Positions 1 through 9,829 of a stretch of 64,000 nucleotides of DNA are shown piece by piece. The position numbers and the translations under genes were made by a program. The notes beneath the pieces were generated by a model, which ran no database searches, was not told the DNA's origin, and was given only the letters and a program-made list of their open reading frames with translations. Origin of the DNA: Nocardia aurantiaca (GTDB taxonomy: Bacteria; Actinomycetota; Actinomycetes; Mycobacteriales; Mycobacteriaceae). The stretch covers positions 124,001-188,000 of the forward strand of contig NZ_WMBB01000003.1 in NCBI RefSeq assembly GCF_009708175.1. Direction: 5' to 3'. Position 1 is the stretch's first letter. Each line of letters opens with the position of its first letter.

Positions 1-872
1 CAGCGGTCCAGTGCGACGACGATCGTCAGCCCCGCGCCCGCGACCACCCCCGCGAGGACCAGCCACAGCCACATCGGCGCGCTGCCGCCGGTCAGGTGCG
101 CGAGCACCCCGCGGATCGACTGGTTGGCGGGCTCGGTGTCCGGTGCGATGCGCTCGGAATGGAAGAAGGTCGAGAACCAGTACTCCCGCGAATCACTCGG
201 CGAGACGATCCAGGCCAGGGCGATCGTCGCGGCCAGCGCGACGGTCGCGGTCGCGGCCGAACGCCATTGGCGCAGCACCAGATACTGCACGATGAAGAAC
301 GCGGGCACGAGTTTGATCCCCGCCGCCAAGCCGGCACCCAGCCCCCGTAACCGCCCGCCATCGGGCCGCGAGAAATCCCACAGCACCAGCAGCATCAGCA
401 CCAGATTGATCTGGCCGTAGAACAGCGTGGTGCGCACCGGCTCGAGGAAAACACACGTAATCGCCAGCAGCGCACTGATACTCGCGAGCCTCGGGCTCAG
501 CCGATAGCCCAGCATGCGCCAGCACAGCAGCACACAAGCATACAGCACAACGAGATTCACCAGCAGGAACGCATCGGTGAGCCAGGCAGCGGGAACGGCC
601 AGTCCGGGGAGGAACACGATGGCCGAGAAGGGCGTATACGTGTACAGCAGCCCGCCGACGGTCTCGCCCCGGTACAGCGAATACCCGTGCAGCAGCCGCC
701 AGGCGCCCTCGCGGTAGATGTGCACGTCCAGCCCGCCCGCGAGGATTCCCGCCTTCTCCAGCCGGGGATCGACCGACGCGAACACCAGCGCCAAGGCCGC
801 CGCGGCGCTCACGGCGAGCACCAAAAGTGTTGTAACGGAGCGAGAAACATCCCTCGAGCGCGAATCGGACAC
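1..872 (-). CDS. GT87-type polyprenol-phosphate-mannose-dependent mannosyltransferase, 3' end cut by window
   Basis: The minus-strand frame opens at a GTG at 872 and is still open at base 1, giving about 290 residues with no stop. The product is a polytopic membrane protein. After a first membrane helix comes an extracytoplasmic segment containing GLDVHIYREGAW, whose acidic residue sits where GT87/DUF2029 enzymes keep their catalytic Asp. A FYGQINL motif and further hydrophobic helices follow. Family members (PimE and related enzymes) use polyprenyl-phosphate mannose to extend cell-envelope glycolipids or lipoglycans. Usual length is about 400-450 residues, so roughly one third is missing. 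Family is fairly sure; the acceptor is unknown. Confidence 0.8.
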   Translation of the reverse strand, partial: MSDSRSRDVSRSVTTLLVLAVSAAAALALVFASVDPRLEKAGILAGGLDVHIYREGAWRLLHGYSLYRGETVGGLLYTYTPFSAIVFLPGLAVPAAWLTDAFLLVNLVVLYACVLLCWRMLGYRLSPRLASISALLAITCVFLEPVRTTLFYGQINLVLMLLVLWDFSRPDGGRLRGLGAGLAAGIKLVPAFFIVQYLVLRQWRSAATATVALAATIALAWIVSPSDSREYWFSTFFHSERIAPDTEPANQSIRGVLAHLTGGSAPMWLWLVLAGVVAGAGLTIVVALDR

Positions 873-903
873 AACGGGTCAGCCTAGTGAACGGCCTGAC
901 AGC

Positions 904-1539
904 TCACGACCGCCCGTGGGGCGCGCCCGACACCAAGCTCGCCTGGGCGATGATCGCCGAACCCATCCAGCGGCGCAGATACCGGCGCAGTTCGTCATCG
1001 CCGCGCGGCGGATTGCCCGGTGAGATGAAGAACGACTGCATGGTGCGCAGCAGGAATTCCACCAGTTCGCGCAGGGATTCGTCATCGTAGCCGTAGCGCC
1101 GCCAGTCGACGTCGAAGCGCTTGATCATGGTGATGCCGAAGGCCTGCGCCTCCTCCGAGGTGACCCCGGCCGGGCCCGAGTTGGAGTACGTGGCCGTGAG
1201 CAGAATGCCGAGGTGCGGTGTCCGCCTCACCTCGGCGAGGGTGTAGACGACACCCTCGGTCATGGCCTCGACCGGATCGGTCATACCGCTGACGTGCGCG
1301 GCCAGCCGGTCCAGGAAATCGTCCACGGAGGCCATGGCCGAGGCCCGCATGAGCGCGTCCGCGCTGGGGAAGTATCGGTACACCGTCTGCCGGATGACGC
1401 CGAGGGATTCCGCGACGTCGGCGATGCTGATCTCCGCGCCGGTGCGCGCGATCAATTCGACTGCGGCGGCGACTATTCGACGGGACGCCTCCGCATCGTT
1501 CTCCGGCGGACTCCCGCCCCACCCGCGCCTTCGTGCCAC
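904..1539 (-). CDS. TetR family transcriptional regulator
   Basis: 211 residues from a GTG start. The N-terminal helix-turn-helix covers roughly residues 20-65, with the recognition segment VIRQTVYRYFPS and the adjacent ADALMRA typical of TetR repressors. The C-terminal ligand-binding part is helical and not assignable. The gene is divergent from the metal-dependent hydrolase operon at 1713, and the intervening region carries CATACA/TGTATG repeats over a plausible promoter, so control of that operon and of itself is a reasonable inference. The ligand is unknown. Confidence 0.88.
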   Translation of the reverse strand: MARRRGWGGSPPENDAEASRRIVAAAVELIARTGAEISIADVAESLGVIRQTVYRYFPSADALMRASAMASVDDFLDRLAAHVSGMTDPVEAMTEGVVYTLAEVRRTPHLGILLTATYSNSGPAGVTSEEAQAFGITMIKRFDVDWRRYGYDDESLRELVEFLLRTMQSFFISPGNPPRGDDELRRYLRRWMGSAIIAQASLVSGAPHGRS

Positions 1540-1606
1540 GGCCCGACCGTAACACGCGGGCTCACGCCACCCCGCACGGCAGCCCCGCTGAGCAGGGATT
1601 TCTAAT

Positions 1607-1642
1607 CATACACTTGAACAGTCTCATGTATGTTTGTATGTT
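1607..1642 (+). promoter_or_regulatory. Promoter with overlapping TetR-like operator
   Basis: TTGAAC (1614-1619) and TATGTT (1637-1642) are 17 bases apart and resemble -35 and -10 boxes. The hexamer CATACA at 1607 is matched by inverted copies TGTATG at 1627 and 1635. The layout fits repression of the downstream operon by the divergent TetR protein. It also places the transcript start downstream of the earlier in-frame ATGs at 1626 and 1638, favouring the ATG at 1713. Confidence 0.45.
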
Positions 1643-1712
1643 CACAACGGCATCGGAGCGCGCGACCGGGCCATTGGACCCATCCACCTCCGGAAGACGA
1701 GGTATCGCCGAA

Positions 1713-2648
1713 ATGACGGATTTGATCGTGCGGAAGCTGACTTTCGCATTCGAAGACCACGAGGTGCCGTTTCTCTGGAATCCGGAGAACCCGGCCTTCT
1801 CGAGCATGGCCAACGCGGTGTCGTTCCTGGCCATCGGATTCGAGAAGATGATCGTGCAGATGATCACCCAGGCCAAACCGCAGATCACCGATCCCGCGGT
1901 CGCCGAGGAAGCCGACGCGTTCATGCGCCAGGAGGGCCAGCATTCGACCGCGCACCGCCAGCATGTGCGCGGATTGATCCGGAGCTATCCGGGTTTGCAG
2001 GAGACCCTCGACGAGGTGGTCGGCGAATTCGACAAGCTCACCGCGAATACGCCGCTGAAATATCGACTGGCCTACACCGCCGACCTGGAAGCCACCTTCA
2101 CCTCGGTGTTCAAACTGATGCTGGACAACGAGGCCGCGCTGTTCCGGCCCGGCGACGATCGGGTCGCGTCCCTGTTCATCTGGCACTTCGTCGAGGAGGT
2201 GGAGCACCGCAGTTCCGCGCTCATCATCTTCGAGTCCGTGGTGGGCAGCGATCTGTACCGCATGCGGATGGCGCCGTCCATTTTCCGGCACGTGCTGAAG
2301 GTCGTCCGGATGGCGTGCGCCGGGTTCAACAAGCATGTGCGACTCGAGGATCGCAAGATCGACGCACTGGCGATGTTCGCGACCTATCGCTACCAGCAGC
2401 GGCTGGGCCGGCTGCTGCCGCGCTTCGCGCTGCCCTACGCGGGTCCGGGCCCGCGGGCGTTCGACGCCCTGCCGTTGGGCGAGCAGCTCATCGCGCTGCG
2501 CGGCATCATTCGCAGCCAGCTGCCCAAACATGATCCGGCACACGAGAACACGCCCGCGCTGGCCGATGTGTGGTTCCAGCGCTACCAGGACGGCTACGAT
2601 GTGACGCGCTGGTACAGCGCGGAAACAGCCGGGGCGGAGGCGAATTGA
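1713..2648 (+). CDS. Predicted metal-dependent hydrolase (PF10118 type)
   Basis: 311 residues. The N-terminal VRKLTFAF followed by VPFLWNPENPAFS and the helical segments EADAFMRQEGQHSTAH and FIWHFVEEVEHRSSA carry the spaced Glu and His residues expected of the ferritin-like metal-binding fold of this uncharacterised family. Biochemical function is unknown. In-frame ATGs also occur at 1626 and 1638, but these overlap the likely promoter and the family normally starts near TDLxVRK, so 1713 was chosen. The stop overlaps the next gene's start (TGATG), showing an operon with the membrane protein that follows. Confidence 0.8.
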   Translation: MTDLIVRKLTFAFEDHEVPFLWNPENPAFSSMANAVSFLAIGFEKMIVQMITQAKPQITDPAVAEEADAFMRQEGQHSTAHRQHVRGLIRSYPGLQETLDEVVGEFDKLTANTPLKYRLAYTADLEATFTSVFKLMLDNEAALFRPGDDRVASLFIWHFVEEVEHRSSALIIFESVVGSDLYRMRMAPSIFRHVLKVVRMACAGFNKHVRLEDRKIDALAMFATYRYQQRLGRLLPRFALPYAGPGPRAFDALPLGEQLIALRGIIRSQLPKHDPAHENTPALADVWFQRYQDGYDVTRWYSAETAGAEAN

Positions 2649-3832
2649 TGGCCGACCATTGCGCATCCACCTTCGACCAGCTCGCCACCTCGCTGGGGTT
2701 CTCCTGCGACACGGCGGGCGGGCTGGTCGAGGTGAGAAATCCGCTGGCACTGGAGAACTGGACGCTGCCGGTCCTCGAGCTGACCGTGATCCTCGGCTCG
2801 GCACTGGCGCTGGTGTGGGCCATCGTGCGGCTGCGCCGGCACGGCGATCCCACCAATCTGGTGCTGTGGTTCGGCGCCACCGCGTACCTGTTCATCATCG
2901 AGCCGCCGCTGTATTTTCCTGCGGCGTTCGGTATTTCGGGGCATGTGGACACGATGTTCGCGCACAACGTCTTCACGGTGGATTTCCTGTGGGGACGGCT
3001 GCCGCTCTACATCGTGGCGATCTATCCGTTCATGGCGACGATCGCGTATGAAATCGTCCGGATGCTCGGAGTATTCCGCACATACGGCGCGCTCGCCGGG
3101 TCGGTCTGTGCCGGCTTCGTGCACCACGCGTTCTACGAGATCTTCGATCACATCGGCCCGCAGCTGCGCTGGTGGGAATGGTCGACCTCGAATCCGTTGA
3201 ACCAGCCCATGTTCGATTCGGTGCCGCTGCCGAGCGTGGTGGTCTTCGCAGCGCTGTGGCCGATGTCGCTGGCGTTCTGCGTGTACTGGTTCGTGGGCCG
3301 CCGCGTCGACGGGGGCGAGCGCTTCACCGGGCTCCAATTGGTATGGCGCACAATCGTGATCGGCCTGCTGGCCTCACTCGGGACCTTCATCCTGCCGCTG
3401 CCGGCCACGGTGCTCGGCGCGGGCAGTACTACGGTTCGCGGCGTCGTTTACGCGCTCGAGTTGATCGTGCTCAGCGTGGTGGCGATCGCACTGCTGTACC
3501 GCCGCTGGGCTCGGCTACGGCAGAGCGGGTCCACCGAAGCGCGCTACGACAACGAGTTCGTCCGCGTCTACAGCGTGGTCTACCTCATTGTCATGGGCGT
3601 GCTCTGGGCCACCGCCCTGCCCGATTTCCTGGACGCCACCGATGGCGTCACCCGCAATGGGGACCCCATCGGCAACCCCTGGTACACCCTCGCCTGCTTC
3701 GCCATCGCCATCGCTTGCGTCGCAGCCGTTTCCACTCGGCCCGCCGCAATCCCTTCGGAGAATCAGGAGCCATCCGCTACTGTTGATCGCATGTTCATCT
3801 CATGGAAGGGCGGTTTCCGCCCGGGCCGTTGA
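2648..3832 (+). CDS. Polytopic membrane protein of unknown function
   Basis: 394 residues. The ATG at 2648 shares its A with the stop of the preceding gene, so the two are translationally coupled. About nine to ten hydrophobic segments span the protein, including WTLPVLELTVILGSALALVW near the N-terminus. The stretch VHHAFYEIFDHIGPQLRWWEW holds several His and Trp residues that could lie at a membrane interface. I do not recognise the family. Its tie to a metal-dependent hydrolase suggests a shared lipid- or redox-related task, but that is only inference. Confidence 0.8.
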   Translation: MADHCASTFDQLATSLGFSCDTAGGLVEVRNPLALENWTLPVLELTVILGSALALVWAIVRLRRHGDPTNLVLWFGATAYLFIIEPPLYFPAAFGISGHVDTMFAHNVFTVDFLWGRLPLYIVAIYPFMATIAYEIVRMLGVFRTYGALAGSVCAGFVHHAFYEIFDHIGPQLRWWEWSTSNPLNQPMFDSVPLPSVVVFAALWPMSLAFCVYWFVGRRVDGGERFTGLQLVWRTIVIGLLASLGTFILPLPATVLGAGSTTVRGVVYALELIVLSVVAIALLYRRWARLRQSGSTEARYDNEFVRVYSVVYLIVMGVLWATALPDFLDATDGVTRNGDPIGNPWYTLACFAIAIACVAAVSTRPAAIPSENQEPSATVDRMFISWKGGFRPGR

Positions 3833-6800
3833 GCCCCTTCACGCCAGTGCGAGCACTGGCTCTCGATGAAACTCTTCCCTACTCCCGGCGCATGCGGGAA
3901 TTGGCGCTCGCCGCCCGGCAACTGGCCGGGAGTTCAACCTTAGCGGACGTACTGTCGCAGCTCAGTGCGGTCGGTGCGGACGGTCCGCGGCTCGCGCTGC
4001 ACATGGCCATGGCCGCGCGCGATCTCGCCTATATCGATGGTGTGCTGGCCGGGCCGGACCCGGCACTGCGTCGCGCGGCCCTGCGGGCCGTGCGCACGCT
4101 GCCGGTGTCCGATGCCGCGATCATGGCGGCCCTGGCTGATGCGCCGACCGACCTGCGGCGGGCGATCTACCGGACGTTGCGACACACCGGGCGCACGGCG
4201 CTGGCCGACGGTTTACTCCCGGAAGTACGCGCACGCTGGGGCGATCGGGAAGCGGCGGCGCTGCTCCCGGCCTGCTCGACCGGTGTAGTGGCGCGGCTGC
4301 TGCCGGAGCTGTTGCACGTGAGCACGGCGTGGCGGGCGATCGGCCGCGGACATCCGCTGGCACTGCTGGACGCGATCGACGGCGTGACGACGCACGACTA
4401 CTACTGGTGGCGGCGTTATCGGCGCGGGTTCTCCGAAGCGGCCCGGCTGGAACCTCAACGCGCGCTGGATGTTCTGGACAGCCATTTGCGGGGCCGCTGG
4501 CGAGGCGAGCTGTCCCCGCCGGTGCTGCGGGCGCTCATCCGCTGCGATGCCGCGCGGACCGCGAGCATGGTGTCGCGGACCCCCGCCTACTACATCGATC
4601 CGGCGCAGTCGCTGCTGCTCGCGCACCGGCCCGTCCTGCCGACGGACGCGATCGTGGGGCTCATCTCGGCCTGGCAGTTGCCGCATGCGCTCCCCCTGCT
4701 GCCACCGGGCCTGCGCGAAGGGGTGTACGACGCGGTGCTGGATCGGGACGCGGACCAGGCCAAGGGCCTCGCGACCCAGTCCGCACTGCGTTGGTTGCCC
4801 GCCGGGCGGGCCGCCGCGGAGGCCCGCCGCATGCTGGAATGGCATGGTTCCGTGTGGCATTCATCGCGGCGACGGCTCGACGATCCGATGTTGCCCTTGC
4901 GTCTGACGGCGCACCTGCCGTTCGAGGAGGCGGTGGAGGCGCTGACGGCCGCGGCCTATGGCGGTGACGCGCGGATGCGCGGGGCGGCCCGGGCGCTGCT
5001 CATCGAGTGCGCGGTCCGGACCGGCGATCCCGCGACCCTGCGCGTCGTTCTCGACGAGGTCGCCCGCCGGACCCGCCACGAGCAGGACCCGGTCCGGGCG
5101 GAGGTATTGGAAGGTATTGCCCTGCTGCGCATTCCTGTGCTCGAGGATGGCCTGGTCCCCGCACTCACCCTCATCACCGACGCGGTGGTTCGAGCCCGCG
5201 ACACCTCGGATCGCAGCATGTACGCGTTGCGCCGATCGGTGTCGCGGGTGATTCAGCACTGTGACGCGAATTCCGTTCCTGCGCTGATGGACTGGGCCTT
5301 CGAAACCTATGCGCGCCTGATCGGCCGGTTCGGGTATCAGGTACTGCGCTGCGACCCGGACCGGCCCTACCGGATCGAGCGACGATATCGACGGCGGGTC
5401 GAGGAGCACCGGTCCTTCGATTCCGGGCGCGATCGACTGGACCGAGTGCTGCCGCGCGGTGCGGAAGTCCGGCTGCTCGCGGCCCTCGAGCCGCACCTGA
5501 GCAAGGAGCGCGAGCGGCACAGCACCGCGCTGGCCATGGCTTTGGTCAATTCGTTCGGCCGGCGCGCCGACCGGCTGGACGAGCTCCAGGATGATCTGCG
5601 TGCGCACGACGAGTTCGAGCTCACGGTCCGGCGTGAGCACTGGGAGAGGTTCTGGTTCGCGGAGTTGGCGCGGCGGGACGGGCGGCTGGCGCGGCTTCTC
5701 ATCGAGCATCCCCGGCTGAACTCGGTTCACGACCTGTGGCGCGTGGTCGCACGTGAACGCAGTGATCTGCTCACCCTGACGCTCGCCGCCGTGCGTACGG
5801 AGGACGACGGCTGGGTGCCGGCGATCACCGCGTCGATGGCGTCGCGCTGGACCGAATCACAGCGTGATCACGTTCGCGAGGTCATGGGCTCGGCGGCGAA
5901 AGACACCGCGCTGCCGGTTGATACGCGGCTGCATGCGGTGCGGACACTCGGTCTCCTGCCCGGCAGCCTCGCCACTCTGGCCGAGCTGGCCGACCAGGAG
6001 GACATCCCGATCGCGGAGGCCGCGCTCGATGCCGCGGCCCGAGTGGGTGCACGCGATTGTCCGGTTGTCGCGGGATCGACCGATACATCGCCACGTTCGG
6101 GCAGCGCGCGGGCCATGGCGTTGTTGCTCGACCACGCCGCCGGATCGACCTCGGCCGCCGCGGTCGCCGCCATGGCCCGCTGTGCGCGCTCGGTGCGCCC
6201 ATCGGTTCTCGGTCCGTTGCTGGTGGCGGCGCTGACCGGGCCGGATCGCAAGATCACCGTCCGCAAGCAGGCGGCCCGCCTGCTGGAGCGGCATCGGGTG
6301 GAGCCGCTGGATGTGCTGCTGCGCCAATGGAATCAGCCGGATCTCCACGGGGATGTGCGGACGGCTCTCGCCGTGGCTCTGCAACATTGGCCGGAGAATC
6401 CCCGCGCCCTCGACGCGCTGCTGGACGCGGCCGCTCCAGGCGCGGGGGAGCTCCTCATTCGAACCCTGTGTCAGACCGGCCCGCTCGACTACGCGCCCGC
6501 CGACCGCCCCCGCTACGCGGTCCTCGCGCGTCGTCTCCTCACCGCCTCCGACGATCCGGGCGTGCGCTTCCGCACCACCCGCGCCTTCTCGTCCTGGGCC
6601 ACTTATTACACCGCCGGATGCACCGATCTCATTGCGGCCGTGAGTGACCCGGCCGACCCCCGCGGCGCCGACGAACTGCCCATCCTGCTGGCTCTCTTCG
6701 ACGCCGGCGTGCTCGGCGACGAAATCCTCCCGGTCCTCGATCCACTGCTCACGGCGCCCCGCGACGATACCGCCCGCCACCGCGCGCGCTCCATCATCGG

Positions 6801-7284
6801 ACACGTCACGAGCCGCATCGCCGGCGATCATCCGACCGCCGCGGATCTCCACCTTGCCGCCGAACTGCAACGCCGGCTGGCGACTCACCCACTCTTCCTG
6901 GAGGATTCGGCCGCCCTGGCCCTGCACCTGCTCCCCTTTCCCACCGACCCCGCCTCAGCCGAAGCCCTGTCCACCGGTCTGCTGTCCTTCGCCGCGCTTC
7001 TTCATGACCGCCCCCTGTATGTCACCACCCTCACCGACTACGCCCTGGCCCGCCACTTCACCCGGCGCGATCACAGCGTCCCCGCCCAGCTCATGCTCCC
7101 CGCCGCCACCGCCCTCACCGAACACCCTTCCCTCCCAGCCCAACTCCTGTCCCTTGCCCTCATCGCCACCTGGGCCCCGCGCGCGGACTGGTCCCCGCAA
7201 TGGCGGCGCCTGCTCGACCACCTCCGCGCCTCCGCCCATCTCGAAATCGAACAACGCGCCTGGAATCTGTGCCCGTGCGGCTGA
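3802..7284 (+). CDS. Large HEAT/ARM-like alpha-solenoid protein
   Basis: About 1160 residues, almost wholly Leu/Ala/Arg-rich helical repeats such as DPALRRAALRAVRTLP and DTRLHAVRTLGLLPGSLATL, characteristic of HEAT-like solenoids. There is no signal peptide, membrane segment or catalytic motif, so a scaffold or protein-binding role is plausible. The ATG at 3802 lies inside the preceding gene. A TTG at 3829 (TTGA overlap with the upstream stop), a GTG at 3847 and an ATG at 3892 are alternative starts. In every case it is the third gene of the hydrolase-membrane-protein operon. Orphan of unknown function. Confidence 0.75.
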   Translation: MEGRFPPGPLSPFTPVRALALDETLPYSRRMRELALAARQLAGSSTLADVLSQLSAVGADGPRLALHMAMAARDLAYIDGVLAGPDPALRRAALRAVRTLPVSDAAIMAALADAPTDLRRAIYRTLRHTGRTALADGLLPEVRARWGDREAAALLPACSTGVVARLLPELLHVSTAWRAIGRGHPLALLDAIDGVTTHDYYWWRRYRRGFSEAARLEPQRALDVLDSHLRGRWRGELSPPVLRALIRCDAARTASMVSRTPAYYIDPAQSLLLAHRPVLPTDAIVGLISAWQLPHALPLLPPGLREGVYDAVLDRDADQAKGLATQSALRWLPAGRAAAEARRMLEWHGSVWHSSRRRLDDPMLPLRLTAHLPFEEAVEALTAAAYGGDARMRGAARALLIECAVRTGDPATLRVVLDEVARRTRHEQDPVRAEVLEGIALLRIPVLEDGLVPALTLITDAVVRARDTSDRSMYALRRSVSRVIQHCDANSVPALMDWAFETYARLIGRFGYQVLRCDPDRPYRIERRYRRRVEEHRSFDSGRDRLDRVLPRGAEVRLLAALEPHLSKERERHSTALAMALVNSFGRRADRLDELQDDLRAHDEFELTVRREHWERFWFAELARRDGRLARLLIEHPRLNSVHDLWRVVARERSDLLTLTLAAVRTEDDGWVPAITASMASRWTESQRDHVREVMGSAAKDTALPVDTRLHAVRTLGLLPGSLATLAELADQEDIPIAEAALDAAARVGARDCPVVAGSTDTSPRSGSARAMALLLDHAAGSTSAAAVAAMARCARSVRPSVLGPLLVAALTGPDRKITVRKQAARLLERHRVEPLDVLLRQWNQPDLHGDVRTALAVALQHWPENPRALDALLDAAAPGAGELLIRTLCQTGPLDYAPADRPRYAVLARRLLTASDDPGVRFRTTRAFSSWATYYTAGCTDLIAAVSDPADPRGADELPILLALFDAGVLGDEILPVLDPLLTAPRDDTARHRARSIIGHVTSRIAGDHPTAADLHLAAELQRRLATHPLFLEDSAALALHLLPFPTDPASAEALSTGLLSFAALLHDRPLYVTTLTDYALARHFTRRDHSVPAQLMLPAATALTEHPSLPAQLLSLALIATWAPRADWSPQWRRLLDHLRASAHLEIEQRAWNLCPCG

Positions 7285-7420
7285 TCCCGGTGATTACGCG
7301 ACGCTCTGCTCGGAGAAGACGGTGGCGCCGACCAAAGCTCGGAGGGTTCCGGCATTCGGTAGATGGCGGCCGGCGTCGGCCGGCCCGCCACGGCTGGGCG
7401 GGTCGGCGGGGACGCCGTGC

Positions 7421-8230
7421 TCAGATCTTCTTGCCGATGCCGCCGTAGAGCGAGACATTCTTGTCATGGCCGGGCGGGTATTCGATGCCCTCGCGGCGCC
7501 AGCGGTGAATCACCTCCACACCGGGGTCCACCAGTTCCAGCCCGTCGAACAGTCGCGCGACCTCGTCACGGGTGCGCGGCCGCACCGGGATACCGCGATC
7601 GATGTAGACCTGCAGCAGGCGCGCCATGCCGTCGGGATCCGAGTCGCCGTCGTCGAAGTCGGTCGTCACGTGCGAGATCGCGAGGTAGGAGCCCGGCGCC
7701 AACGGCTTCATCAACGTTTTCACGATCTCGTGGACATCACCGGGCACGAAATGGAGCAGCGCCATCAGCGATACGGCCACCGGTTGCGAAAGATCCAGCG
7801 TCTCCAGCAATTCCGGCGCCGCGAGGATCGCCGCCGGATCCGCGGCATCGGCCTGAACATACGCGGTCCGACCCTCGGGCGAGCTCACCAGCAGCGCCCT
7901 CGCATGCGCGAACACGAGCGGATCATTGTCCACGTACACCACCCGAGACTCCGGAGCCAGCCCCTGAGCAACCTGGTGCAGATTCGGCTCCGTCGGAATA
8001 CCCGTCCCGATGTCGAGAAACTGGCGAACACCGTGATCAGCCAGATATCGCGTAGCGTGCCGCATGAATTCACGATTCGTGCGCGCGGTCACCCGGACCG
8101 CCGGAAACTCCTGCAGCGCCTTTTCCGCCGCATCACGATCCGCCTGGTAGTTGTCCTTACCGCCGAGGAAGTAGTCATACATCCGAGCCGAATGCGGCAC
8201 ATCGGTATGCAAATCGATCGAACCGGACAC
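7421..8230 (-). CDS. DUF574 family SAM-dependent methyltransferase (Methyltransf_19)
   Basis: 269 residues from a GTG preceded by AGGAG at good spacing. Hallmarks of the actinobacterial DUF574 family are present: the N-terminal RMYDYFLGGKDNYQADR, the SAM-binding segment QFLDIGTGIPT, VVYVDNDPLVFAHARALL and LAPGSYLAISHVT. The fold is class I Rossmann; natural substrates are unknown for this abundant actinomycete family. A paralogue lies at 48736-49548. The gene stands alone, convergent with the solenoid gene. Confidence 0.9.
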   Translation of the reverse strand: MSGSIDLHTDVPHSARMYDYFLGGKDNYQADRDAAEKALQEFPAVRVTARTNREFMRHATRYLADHGVRQFLDIGTGIPTEPNLHQVAQGLAPESRVVYVDNDPLVFAHARALLVSSPEGRTAYVQADAADPAAILAAPELLETLDLSQPVAVSLMALLHFVPGDVHEIVKTLMKPLAPGSYLAISHVTTDFDDGDSDPDGMARLLQVYIDRGIPVRPRTRDEVARLFDGLELVDPGVEVIHRWRREGIEYPPGHDKNVSLYGGIGKKI

Positions 8231-8446
8231 GGCAAGTCTCCTCGTGTGCTGAGATTGGAAACCCCTTATAACGCTAGGTATACCGCAGCCGGGCGATTCG
8301 CACGACGCGATCGTGAACAACCCTCGCCAGGAAGTCAGCGTGAGGACACCGTCCTCGCCGGATCGCGACCGACAACACCACCGCGCCCGCACGCCCCGGA
8401 TCTCGGACCGAGGTATGCCCGGTCCTCGACCACCTCTCGGGGACCT

Positions 8447-9829
8447 TCAGTCGGTATCGCACTCGGCGGCGGCCAACGTGATCGCCGCAAGCTGCGCCTC
8501 GACCGTCACGAAGTCGAAAACCACCGCTCCGGAGCGGAACTCCCGTCCCAGACCGTGGAGGAGTTCCATCCATTCCCAGCTCACCGCGATCTCCGCGTCG
8601 ATGGGGTCGAGTTTCGCGCCGATCGCCGGTCCGGCCTTGTGCCGCAGGACGCGCAGACGCCATTGACCGAGGAAGCGCCGGAAGCGGTCCAGTGCCGCAC
8701 TCGCCCGTTCGGTCTGGTGCGCGACGATCGACAGTTGCGCATTCACCTCGCGCATCTGGTCGGCCATATCGCACAGCCCGATGGCGGTCGCGTCGCACAG
8801 CAGGGGTACCGCCTTCAGCGTGCGCGCCGGGGCCGCGCCGTCGACCACTTCGGCGGCGAAGGCCGCGACCATGCTGTTGTACAAGGCGGCCAACGAGATT
8901 CGGAACCGCAGCTCCGTCACCGCCGTACGCAACCGGTCCAGTTCGGGCCCCAGCGTGTGCAATGCGGCGACCGCTTCGCTCATTGGTTCACCCATCACCC
9001 GGGCGATATTGAGCAGCACCGGATGCTCTGCGGCGACCCGCTCGGAGGCATCCCTGGCCGCGACAACGGATCGATCGATGCGGCGGGTGATGTCGGCGAC
9101 CCGAGTAGCGGCGGTCATGAGTCGGCCGCACAGCTCCCGGTATTCGCCCAATCGCCCAACAACCTCAGCGAGCCTCGCATCCACCAGCGCGGTGCCCGCG
9201 AGCACGGAACCGATGGGCCCGGACAAGTCCGGCCGCGGTGACGTCGCCGAGACCAGATTGCCGCGAGCCGCGATCTCCGCGGGCAGAGCTTCGTGCATGA
9301 ACTCGTCGTACGAACGAAATCCGTGGCGACACAGTGCTTCCTCGAGCCCGGCCATGCCGCTCGCGGCGATGCCACGGCGGTCGTTCCCGGAACCGCGCGC
9401 TGCCTGCTCCGCGGTGCGCGCCTGCGCGTAAACCTGTTCGGCGAGGCCGAAATACGGGCTGCACGGAGCGAGCCGCACCGAGACATAGCCATCACGCACC
9501 GGGCTCATCATCGCGAACACCCAATACGCCGTTCCGTCCTTGGCCCGGTTCCTGACGAACGCCCCCACCGGTCGGCCATCGGCAAGCCGTTCCCACATCA
9601 GCCGGAACATTCCGGCCGGCATATCGGGGTGGCGGACGACATTGTGCGGCCGTCCGGCCAGCTCGTCGAGCGCGTAGCCCGATACGCGGGCGAAGACGGA
9701 ATTCCCCAGGCCGATCACACCGCGCCGGTCGGTGGTGGAGAAGAACAGTTCCGTCGGCCCCAGGATCAGGTCGCCCGCGTCGACCGGCGAGACCAGTTGA
9801 TCCGCAACCTCTTCTGCATACGTAAGCAC
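8447..9829 (-). CDS. Orphan Aer-like PAS-domain sensor protein
   Basis: About 460 residues. The N-terminal domain (roughly residues 20-125) contains DELAGRPHNVVRHPDMP, the signature of Aer-type PAS domains that bind FAD in redox taxis receptors. The rest is soluble and largely helical with coiled-coil character. No transmembrane helix, HAMP or methyl-accepting signalling tip is visible, and no kinase or cyclase domain follows. The start is uncertain: a GTG at 9829 is used; a TTG at 9847 is also in frame. A redox or oxygen sensing role is inferred from the PAS motif only. Confidence 0.75.
   Translation of the reverse strand: MLTYAEEVADQLVSPVDAGDLILGPTELFFSTTDRRGVIGLGNSVFARVSGYALDELAGRPHNVVRHPDMPAGMFRLMWERLADGRPVGAFVRNRAKDGTAYWVFAMMSPVRDGYVSVRLAPCSPYFGLAEQVYAQARTAEQAARGSGNDRRGIAASGMAGLEEALCRHGFRSYDEFMHEALPAEIAARGNLVSATSPRPDLSGPIGSVLAGTALVDARLAEVVGRLGEYRELCGRLMTAATRVADITRRIDRSVVAARDASERVAAEHPVLLNIARVMGEPMSEAVAALHTLGPELDRLRTAVTELRFRISLAALYNSMVAAFAAEVVDGAAPARTLKAVPLLCDATAIGLCDMADQMREVNAQLSIVAHQTERASAALDRFRRFLGQWRLRVLRHKAGPAIGAKLDPIDAEIAVSWEWMELLHGLGREFRSGAVVFDFVTVEAQLAAITLAAAECDTD

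Noticed and set aside
6644..9241. 865-codon plus-strand frame spanning the solenoid 3' end, the DUF574 gene and the PAS gene
   Set aside because: It crosses three well-supported genes in other frames and has Pro/Arg/Ser-rich composition with no domain.
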